Positions 28,701-33,031 of a stretch of DNA of 64,000 bases are shown here, piece after piece (position 1 is the stretch's first letter; each line of letters opens with the position of its first letter). This DNA comes from Bacteroidales bacterium (GTDB taxonomy: Bacteria; Bacteroidota; Bacteroidia; Bacteroidales; UBA932): the NCBI GenBank assembly GCA_023227835.1, contig JALOCI010000002.1, forward strand, positions 62,001 through 126,000, given 5' to 3'. Below the pieces are notes generated by a model that was given only the letters and a program-made list of their open reading frames with translations, did not search any database and was not told the origin of the DNA. The translations under genes were made by a program, and so were the position numbers.

Positions 28701-29323
28701 GAAAGCATAACCGGAATATCCAATCCTCTCTCTTCCTTAATCTGCTCAATGGCAAACAGGGCTGCCTTTGCATTTAATGTATCAAAAACCGTTTCAACCA
28801 ATAAAATATCTGCCCCTCCGTCAATAAGAGCCTCTGCCTGCTGTTTGTAAGCAACTCTCAAAGTTTCGAAGTCCACTGCCCGGAATCCCGGATTGTTAAC
28901 GTCAGGGGATATACTAGCCGTTTTATTTGTCGGCCCCATCGATCCCGCAACAAATCTTGGTTTTGACGGGTTTTTCCTTGTGTACTCATCTGCAACCTTT
29001 CTTGCAAGTGAAGCAGACTCGAAGTTCAGTCTGTAAACCTGGCTTTCCAGGTTATAATCGGCCATTGCAATTGTTGTGGATGAGAATGTATTTGTCTCAA
29101 TAATGTCTGCTCCCGCCTCAAGGTAACTTCTGTGAATCTCTTCAATAGCTCCCGGCTGAGTCAGAGACAGCAGGTCAAGGTTTCCCTTCAGCTCTCCGGG
29201 ATGATCCTTAAAAAGCTCCCCTCTGAACTCCTTCTCCCCAAACCCGTATTTTTGGAGCATTGTTCCCATTGCTCCGTCAAGAATGAGGATTCTCTCTTTT
29301 ATTATGTGTCTTATATCTTTCAT
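25727..29323 (-). CDS. metH: Cobalamin-dependent methionine synthase
   Basis: Transfers the methyl group of 5-methyl-THF to homocysteine through cobalamin. 1198 residues, the full four-module length: homocysteine-binding barrel (about 1-330, ILDGAMGTMLQ and the zinc Cys pair in GGCCGT), pterin-binding barrel (about 345-620, NVGERTNVAGSRKF), B12-binding module (about 640-880, with DIHDIGKN supplying the cobalt-coordinating His), and the SAM-dependent reactivation domain (about 890-1198, ending in the PGYPACPEH region). The frame could extend to 29347 through the terminator, but ATG 29323 matches the family start MKDIRHIIKERILILDGAMG. Expression is probably controlled by the Met-codon leader and terminator upstream. 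Confidence 0.98.
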   Translation of the reverse strand: MKDIRHIIKERILILDGAMGTMLQKYGFGEKEFRGELFKDHPGELKGNLDLLSLTQPGAIEEIHRSYLEAGADIIETNTFSSTTIAMADYNLESQVYRLNFESASLARKVADEYTRKNPSKPRFVAGSMGPTNKTASISPDVNNPGFRAVDFETLRVAYKQQAEALIDGGADILLVETVFDTLNAKAALFAIEQIKEERGLDIPVMLSGTITDNSGRTLSGQTVEAFLISVSHFPLFSIGLNCALGADQLRAYIRRLSVATDFNISAHPNAGLPNPFGEYDESPIRMRDIIQTYLEEGLINIVGGCCGTTPDHIREVAELASQYSPRKAPKNTDKERYLKLSGLESLVVTRETNFVNVGERTNVAGSRKFLRLVKEGKYSEAVEIARAQVEGGAQIIDVNMDDGLLDGVGAMTDFLNMIASEPDIAKVPVMIDSSKWEIIEAGLRTLQGKGIVNSISLKEGEDAFIHQAGMIRKYGAAVIVMAFDEKGQADTFERRIEICGRSYDILVNKLGFPPEDIIFDSNIFPVATGLDEHRQNAINFFKAAAWIRKNLPYSGISGGVSNVSFSFRGNDIVREAMHTAFLYHAIHNGMTMGIVNPEMLGIYDDIDKELLNYVEDVLLDRRDDATERLLAFAENVGGSKRVDDKINPEWREASLQERITHSLVKGVDEYVEIDVEEARNLVDNPVEVIENYLMTGMDVVGDLFGSGKMFLPQVVKSARVMKRAVAYLLPYIMERGGKDELSRKSSGKIILATVKGDIHDIGKNIVSVVLSCNNFEIVDLGVMVPAEKIIQTAIDEGVDIIGLSGLITPSLTEMVNVVEELQRRGLDIPVMVGGATTSKMHTAVKIAPAYSGTAVHVNDASRAVTVAGSILQRDTNDEYSRSVKEEYDKIRNEFLNSGRDSRMLSIDQARANRLVLDWNSYTPPVPVVASVNVIEQPVDKLIEYIDWNPFFSLWNMKGNYPDLLNDTHTGKQASVLMSDAKAMLKDIVENKWLTARGVFGIFPANTADNDVIEIYGAHNDVIAHFPTLRQLARKTKSGPNLSLSDYIAPRESGNKDYIGMFCVSAGFGADQQAEFFKTQLDDYSSIMLKALADRLAEAFAEYLHIRIRKEFWGYSPEESLSMEEIIAGKYRGIRPAPGYPACPEHKDKKTIWRLLDVEKNIGAKLTDNYAMWPAATVSGFYFSHPDIKYFGVGIKNL

Positions 29324-29329
29324 AAATAC

Positions 29330-29357
29330 AAAAAAAAACCTCTGCATTTAGCAGAGG
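29330..29357 (-). terminator. Intrinsic terminator in the metH leader (attenuator arms 3:4)
   Basis: Minus-strand RNA: CCUCUGC (29357-29351), loop UAAAU, GCAGAGG (29345-29339), then nine U (29338-29330). A perfect 7-bp GC-rich stem plus U tract, ending 6 nt before the metH start codon. A terminator directly upstream of its own gene only makes sense if it can be bypassed; the competing antiterminator arm GCAGAGG lies at 29404-29398. Confidence 0.85.
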
Positions 29358-29383
29358 ATGGACATTTCGGATGTTTTATCAGC

Positions 29384-29461
29384 TTATATACCAATACCCT
29401 CTGCAGCGTTAATCTGCATCATATGCATGGACATAAGCATAGTATTGTGGGTTAATGTCAT
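29384..29461 (-). CDS. Methionine-rich leader peptide of metH (attenuator leader)
   Basis: A 25-codon frame with ATG at 29461-29459 and TAA at 29386-29384. Met occurs at codons 1, 8, 10, 12, 14 and 15; residues 8-15 read MLMSMHMM. Met normally makes up a few percent of residues, so six in 25 right before a methionine biosynthesis operon is a strong signal of a regulatory leader peptide. No protein function is expected: the ribosome's speed over the Met codons is the signal. Codons 20-22 (GCA GAG G) contain the antiterminator arm. Stop codon to terminator is 26 nt. Confidence 0.88.
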   Translation of the reverse strand: MTLTHNTMLMSMHMMQINAAEGIGI

Positions 29462-29475
29462 TTGGGGTTATCTGA

Positions 29476-29483
29476 TATATTTG
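29476..29483 (+). promoter_or_regulatory. -7 box of luxS
   Basis: TATATTTG matches TAnnTTTG and lies 42 nt before the luxS ATG at 29526. It is only 2 nt from the -7 box of the divergent metH promoter, so the two promoters probably exclude each other to some degree. Confidence 0.55.
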
Positions 29484-29485
29484 TG

Positions 29486-29517
29486 CAAAAATGGAAACTC
29501 TTTTTTAATTTTACAAA
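29486..29517 (-). promoter_or_regulatory. Promoter of the metH leader
   Basis: Minus strand TTTG (29517-29514), exactly 20 nt, then CATTTTTG (29493-29486), a one-mismatch TAnnTTTG. It predicts a transcript start near 29480, about 20 nt before the leader-peptide ATG. Confidence 0.6.
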
Positions 29518-29525
29518 AAAATATC

Positions 29526-29972
29526 ATGGAGACACCTACTTCCTTTAAAGTAAACCACCTTATTCTCGAACCGGGAGTATACCTCAGAGATGCGGATGAA
29601 CAGAGAGGCGTATATACTTACGACATACGTCTTGTCAAACCCACGCTTGCATACAGGGAGGCAATAACCCCTCAGATGTCACATACAATGGAGCATTGTC
29701 TTGCCCACTTTCTTAGAACAATGTCTGCCATTCAGAGTGAAATTGTTTATGTAGGCCCAATGGGTTGTCTGACAGGATTTTACATACTCACATATACTAA
29801 GTACACAGAAAGTAAGATGCGGGATATTATGGTAACGGCTCTTGAATATATGCTTTCAATTGACGAAGTGCCGGGTGCCAAAGCCGAAGAGTGCGGGAAT
29901 TATACTCTTTTCGATCTTGAAAGCACAAAAAGACGTGTACCCGAATTCATCTTGCTTCTTAAGAAACAATAA
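29526..29972 (+). CDS. luxS: S-ribosylhomocysteine lyase (autoinducer-2 synthase)
   Basis: Splits S-ribosylhomocysteine into homocysteine and the AI-2 precursor DPD, closing the activated methyl cycle. 148 residues. The metal motif HTMEH (HxxEH) is near residue 54, and the catalytic Cys lies in GPMGCLTGFY near residue 81. The frame is open back to 29358, but METPTSFKVNHLILEPG is the family N-terminus, so ATG 29526 is used. It is divergent from metH, which consumes its product homocysteine. The Pfs nucleosidase, which makes its substrate, is not in the window. Confidence 0.97.
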   Translation: METPTSFKVNHLILEPGVYLRDADEQRGVYTYDIRLVKPTLAYREAITPQMSHTMEHCLAHFLRTMSAIQSEIVYVGPMGCLTGFYILTYTKYTESKMRDIMVTALEYMLSIDEVPGAKAEECGNYTLFDLESTKRRVPEFILLLKKQ

Positions 29973-29978
29973 GTAAAT

Positions 29979-30140
29979 ATGTCACTTCTGAGAGTTATTC
30001 TTTGTATAATTTTTCCGCCATTGGCAGTCGTTGACTATGGTTGTGGCTCCGTGCTGATTGTCTTTCTTCTGACACTTGCCGGATGGGTCCCCGGAGTTAT
30101 TGCCGCATTGATAATTGTAAACCGGAGCCGAGGTTTTTAA
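29979..30140 (+). CDS. Small membrane protein of the YqaE/Pmp3 family
   Basis: A 53-residue protein beginning MSLLRVILCIIFPPLAVV, with a second hydrophobic helix VLIVFLLTLAGWVPGVIAAL. Two transmembrane helices and the FPPLAV and LLTLAGWVPG patterns are the hallmark of Pmp3/UPF0057 stress-related membrane proteins. It starts 6 nt after the luxS stop codon and is probably co-transcribed with it. The connecting loop is shorter in basic residues than usual and contains a Cys. Function in bacteria is poorly defined; membrane-potential or stress roles come from the yeast protein. Confidence 0.8.
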   Translation: MSLLRVILCIIFPPLAVVDYGCGSVLIVFLLTLAGWVPGVIAALIIVNRSRGF

Positions 30141-30152
30141 ACTTTTCCGGTA

Positions 30153-30160
30153 TATGTTTG
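30153..30160 (+). promoter_or_regulatory. -7 box of the cysE leader
   Basis: TATGTTTG matches TAnnTTTG. It lies 29 nt before the ATG of the Cys-rich leader frame at 30190, giving an expected 5' leader of about 22 nt, nearly the same as for the metH leader. No clear -33 box. Confidence 0.5.
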
Positions 30161-30189
30161 TTTGTGAAATGGAAACAGATTTTTGACTG

Positions 30190-30273
30190 ATGATATATAA
30201 AATTGCAAATAATACCCTTTGTTGCTGCTGTATAAATCTATGCAGAAAGGGATTGTTATGCCGTTTTAAGTAA
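30190..30273 (+). CDS. Cysteine-rich leader peptide of cysE (attenuator leader)
   Basis: A 27-codon frame, ATG 30190-30192 to TAA 30271-30273. Codons 11-14 are TGT TGC TGC TGT (four Cys in a row) and Cys recurs at codons 18 and 24. Cys is usually about one percent of residues, so six in 27 directly before cysE-cysK is best explained as a regulatory leader peptide read by a Cys-tRNA-limited ribosome. The end of the leader also carries the antiterminator arm AGAAAGGG (30244-30251, codons 19-21). Stop codon to terminator is 27 nt, matching the 26 nt in the metH leader. Confidence 0.9.
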   Translation: MIYKIANNTLCCCCINLCRKGLLCRFK

Positions 30274-30329
30274 ATCAACACTAACAACATACCATTTATG
30301 AGCCCTTTCTTAATGAAAGGGCTTTTTTT
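30215..30329 (+). promoter_or_regulatory. Cysteine-responsive transcription attenuator of cysE-cysK
   Basis: Seen: arm 1 CCCUUU (30215-30220, just before and into the Cys run) pairs with AAAGGG (30246-30251), 6 bp. Arm 2 AGAAAGGG (30244-30251) pairs with CCCUUUCU (30303-30310), 8 bp, as antiterminator. Arms 3:4 form the terminator at 30301-30323. Inferred: a ribosome waiting for Cys-tRNA at codons 11-14 covers arm 1, so arm 2 pairs with arm 3 and transcription continues into cysE-cysK. When Cys is plentiful the ribosome moves on, arms 1:2 pair, and the terminator forms. A classical attenuator for O-acetylserine and cysteine synthesis. Confidence 0.85.
30301..30329 (+). terminator. Intrinsic terminator in the cysE leader (attenuator arms 3:4)
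   Basis: AGCCCTTTC (30301-30309), loop TTAAT, GAAAGGGCT (30315-30323), overlapping a run of seven T (30323-30329). A perfect 9-bp stem. It ends 20 nt before the cysE ATG, so it must be conditional. Confidence 0.9.
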
Positions 30330-30349
30330 ATTTTATATATACATACAAA

Positions 30350-31183
30350 ATGACATCTAATCATCTTCTTAACCTCATAGGTGAACAAAACAAGGAAACA
30401 AGGGCAGCTTTCCCCGGAAAAACTTATGTCATCAAATTTCTCGAACAGCTCACGGAGTTACTCTTTCCAGCGGGAACCGACAGATCTGAAATTGACAAAA
30501 GCCTTGCTCTAAATGATTTGAAAAAGAGTCTTAATGAACTTATAAATCCTTTAATGCCTCAGAGAGACTTTACAACAGTAAGAATTACAGGCAAGTATTT
30601 TGAATCTTTGCCGGAAATATACGGTCAGCTGCTTTTAGACGCAGAGGCAATTCTTGAATTTGATCCTGCAGCAAGCTCGCTTGAGGAGATTGTTCTTGCA
30701 TATCCTGGATTCCATGCTATTACTACTTATCGTCTGGCTCATCCGCTCTATATTGCCGGAATACCCTTGCTCCCCAGACTTATGTGTGAGTATGCCCACA
30801 GAAACACAGGAATCGACATAAATCCCGGTGCAACAATTGGAAAATCATTCTTTATTGATCACGGGACAGGAGTTGTAATTGGAGAAACCGCAGTAATCGG
30901 CAACAATGTAAAAATTTACCAGGGTGTTACTCTCGGTGCATTAAATGTCAGAAAAGAGGAGGCAATGAAGAAAAGACACCCTACAATTGAGGATAATGTC
31001 ATTATCTACTCAGGAAGCACAATACTTGGCGGAGATACGGTCATTGGGCATGACAGTGTTGTGGGAGGCAATGTCTGGCTGACAAGGAGCGTTCCGCCTC
31101 AATCTATTGTTTATAATAAAAGTGAAATACGTGTAAAAAGTGCAGCTGAAAAAGAATCGACTGCAATAAATTTTGTTATATAA
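30350..31183 (+). CDS. cysE: Serine O-acetyltransferase
   Basis: Acetylates serine with acetyl-CoA to O-acetylserine, the substrate of CysK. 277 residues. An alpha-helical N-terminal domain (about 1-140) is followed by a left-handed beta-helix of hexapeptide repeats (about 150-255) with the catalytic region HRNTGIDINPGATIGKSFFIDHGTG and the acetyl-CoA region GVTLGALNV. The tail is short and ends in INFVI; the C-terminal Ile is the residue that inserts in CysK in the cysteine synthase complex, so that complex is plausible here. It is preceded by the cysteine attenuator and lies 25 nt before cysK. Confidence 0.96.
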   Translation: MTSNHLLNLIGEQNKETRAAFPGKTYVIKFLEQLTELLFPAGTDRSEIDKSLALNDLKKSLNELINPLMPQRDFTTVRITGKYFESLPEIYGQLLLDAEAILEFDPAASSLEEIVLAYPGFHAITTYRLAHPLYIAGIPLLPRLMCEYAHRNTGIDINPGATIGKSFFIDHGTGVVIGETAVIGNNVKIYQGVTLGALNVRKEEAMKKRHPTIEDNVIIYSGSTILGGDTVIGHDSVVGGNVWLTRSVPPQSIVYNKSEIRVKSAAEKESTAINFVI

Positions 31184-31208
31184 ATAAATTATTAAATATC
31201 AAATCATT

Positions 31209-32126
31209 ATGAAAGCAGATAATATTTTACAAACTATAGGGAATACCCCGCATTTAAGATTAAAACAACTTTTTCCGGCACACGAAGTGTGGATAAAACT
31301 TGAAAAAAACAATCCCGGAGGAAGTATTAAAGACAGAATTGCCGCATCTATGATTGAAGATGCCGAAGAGAAAGGCTTGCTTAAAGCAGGCAGTACAATC
31401 ATCGAGCCCACCTCCGGCAATACGGGAATAGGCCTGGCCATAGCAGCTGCCGTGAAACGGTACCGTCTTATTCTGGTTATGCCTGAATCCATGTCTTTGG
31501 AACGTAGAAAGATAATGGCAGCATACGGAGCAGAATTTGTCCTTACGCCAAAAGAACTCGGGATGAAAGGCTCTATTCAAAAAGCTGAAGAGTTGCTCAA
31601 AGAGATTCCTGAATCATGGATGCCTATGCAATTTGAGAACAGGGCAAATCCGGATATACACAGAAGGGCTACAGCCGTGGAGATTATAAATGACTTTCCT
31701 GAAGGGTTTGATTATATGATTACAGGAGTTGGGTCAGGCGGGCACATAACCGGAATAGGTGAAGTTCTGAAGCTTAAATTTAAAAATATTAAAATTTTTG
31801 CCGTTGAGCCGTACGACTCACCGGTAATCGCGGGTGGCAGCCCCGGACCTCATAAAATTCAGGGTATTGGTGCCGGATTTATTCCAAGGAATCTAAACCG
31901 GAATATCCTTTCCGGCTCAATACAGGTCAAGGCCGGGGAGGCTTTTCGTTTTGCCGGCTTAGCAGCAAAAGAGGAGGGGTTATTTGCCGGGATATCGACG
32001 GGAGCCTCACTTGCGGCGATATCTCAAATGCTTACGGAAATACCGAAGGGGGCAAAGATTCTTACCTTCGCCTATGATACAGGCGAACGCTACCTTTCAG
32101 TTGACACTTCAATCATTACCGGATAG
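31209..32126 (+). CDS. cysK: O-acetylserine sulfhydrylase (cysteine synthase)
   Basis: PLP enzyme that makes cysteine from O-acetylserine and sulfide. 305 residues. The PLP lysine lies in NPGGSIKDRIA near residue 41; the substrate loop is EPTSGNTGIGLA near residue 70; the phosphate-binding segment is TGVGSGGHITGIGE near 175; and GISTGASLAA lies near 265. The last segment is normal. It shares the leader and promoter of cysE. Its 3' end overlaps the convergent endonuclease/phosphatase gene by 37 nt. Confidence 0.97.
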   Translation: MKADNILQTIGNTPHLRLKQLFPAHEVWIKLEKNNPGGSIKDRIAASMIEDAEEKGLLKAGSTIIEPTSGNTGIGLAIAAAVKRYRLILVMPESMSLERRKIMAAYGAEFVLTPKELGMKGSIQKAEELLKEIPESWMPMQFENRANPDIHRRATAVEIINDFPEGFDYMITGVGSGGHITGIGEVLKLKFKNIKIFAVEPYDSPVIAGGSPGPHKIQGIGAGFIPRNLNRNILSGSIQVKAGEAFRFAGLAAKEEGLFAGISTGASLAAISQMLTEIPKGAKILTFAYDTGERYLSVDTSIITG

Positions 32127-33016
32127 TGGTCAGAGGGAAATCTGACCACACTCTTCCTGAACATCATCTCTTTAGGGAAGTTCGGTTGATTACGCGCTTC
32201 TTCACTGATGATTGTCCTGTATGAATCGGTAAGTATTCCATATCGCAGGACCTTGAAACCCGGACCGACGAATATGTGGTCGATTCTGCTTTCAGAAATC
32301 ATATCAGGATCAAAATTATTCATCGTGCCGGTCCAGGCAAGTCTGAATGGTGTGATTTCGTATGAATCCTTCAGATTCCAGGCATTTTTAAAGAATTCAT
32401 ACACATCCGACTTTTGATCGACATTGAAATCTCCTGAAATCAAGACATTTTCTGAAGATCCGGTTATTTCCTTAATCTTGTTTATAATAAGTCGTGCCCC
32501 TTCAATCCTGGCTACTACGCCTATATGATCCATGTGGGTGTTGAACATCCAGAAAACAAAGCCACTCTCTTTATCTTTAAATTTGCCCCAGGTGCATATT
32601 CTTATACAGGCAGCATCCCATCCGAGAGCAGGTTTTGAGGGGTCAGGCGCAAGCCAGAAAGTGCCGTTGTCCAGTAACCTGAATCTCTCATTTTTGTACA
32701 CAATCGGAGAGTATTCCCCTCTCTCCTTGCCGTCATCTCGTGCGACTCCTATAGCGGAATAGCCGGGTAACAGGCTGAGAACACCCTTTAGTTGGTGTGA
32801 TTTCGCCTCCTGAAGCCCAAATATCTCAAAGTCATGGAGTTTTATAATATCACATATTTTTGGACATCTCTGTTCCCATCCGTCTCCCTTTTTAGCATCC
32901 GCTTCCACGTCTACACGGATATTGTAAGTGGCAATCCTTAGTTTCTGTGAAAATAGTTGTTGTGAAACCAATAGCAGTATCACAAATGTCATAATTAGCC
33001 GGCTAAAATCTTTCAT
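32090..33016 (-). CDS. Secreted endonuclease/exonuclease/phosphatase-family protein
   Basis: 308 residues with a signal peptide (about 1-24, ending LFSQ). The EEP fold is shown by LRIATYNIRV at the start, the catalytic Glu in FGLQEAKSHQ, the ISGDFNVDQKSD motif near residue 200, and the C-terminal SDHYPVMIE. These proteins hydrolyse phosphodiesters or phosphomonoesters; in this phylum secreted members are common and the substrate (nucleic acid, sphingomyelin-like lipid or inositol phosphate) cannot be told. It lies 15 nt downstream of the S9 peptidase gene, probably in one operon. Confidence 0.87.
   Translation of the reverse strand: MKDFSRLIMTFVILLLVSQQLFSQKLRIATYNIRVDVEADAKKGDGWEQRCPKICDIIKLHDFEIFGLQEAKSHQLKGVLSLLPGYSAIGVARDDGKERGEYSPIVYKNERFRLLDNGTFWLAPDPSKPALGWDAACIRICTWGKFKDKESGFVFWMFNTHMDHIGVVARIEGARLIINKIKEITGSSENVLISGDFNVDQKSDVYEFFKNAWNLKDSYEITPFRLAWTGTMNNFDPDMISESRIDHIFVGPGFKVLRYGILTDSYRTIISEEARNQPNFPKEMMFRKSVVRFPSDHYPVMIEVSTER
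32126..32149. repeat. Inverted repeat at the cysK stop codon
   Basis: GTGGTCAGA (32126-32134), loop GGGAAA, TCTGACCAC (32141-32149): a perfect 9-bp stem starting in the last base of the cysK stop codon. There is no T tract on the plus strand, so it is not a standard terminator; it may protect the cysK mRNA 3' end. On the minus strand it falls in the codons for the SDH active-site motif of the next gene, so part of the symmetry may be coincidence. Confidence 0.4.
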
Positions 33017-33031
33017 AATCGTTTTCTCTCC

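Larger units (their letters stand above)
29330..29461 (-). promoter_or_regulatory. Methionine-responsive transcription attenuator of metH-metF
   Basis: Seen in the sequence: arm 1 UGCAG (29418-29414, Met15-Gln16 codons) can pair with CUGCA (29406-29402). Arm 2 GCAGAGGGU (29404-29396) can pair with AUCCUCUGC (29359-29351), 9 bp with one G-U, as antiterminator. Arm 3 CCUCUGC pairs with arm 4 GCAGAGG as terminator. CAAUAC (29447-29442) can also pair with GUAUUG (29397-29392). Inferred logic: ribosomes stalled on Met codons 8-15 leave arm 2 free, giving the antiterminator and transcription into metH. With enough Met-tRNA the ribosome reaches the stop codon, covers part of arm 2 and the terminator forms. 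This is the trp/his type of attenuation. Confidence 0.82.

Noticed and set aside
29324..29525. SAM, cobalamin or tetrahydrofolate riboswitch upstream of metH
   Set aside because: The leader can be drawn as a three-way junction (stem 29447-29442/29397-29392 with two hairpins), which first suggested a riboswitch. I see no four-way SAM-I core or B12 box, and the same bases are a Met-rich reading frame with a terminator at attenuator distance, which explains the region better. A covariance-model search would settle it.
29982..30290. 102-residue minus-strand frame over the Pmp3 gene and Cys leader
   Set aside because: It runs antisense to the Pmp3 gene and the Cys leader; its Gln run is the complement of the Cys/Cys codons. 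No similarity, signal or promoter supports it.
30301..30329. Ordinary terminator for luxS and the Pmp3 gene
   Set aside because: The hairpin is 160 nt after the Pmp3 stop codon and 20 nt before cysE, beyond a new promoter-like box and the Cys leader, with a competing antiterminator arm. A conditional terminator fits better, although some luxS read-through may also end there.
24757..32126. Horizontally acquired sulfur island
   Set aside because: The block has the same base composition to the eye, the same promoter type and the same tight gene packing as its surroundings, with no integrase, direct repeats or tRNA at the borders.
32126..32149. Intrinsic terminator after cysK
   Set aside because: The stem is good but no T run follows on the plus strand, so I list it only as an inverted repeat.
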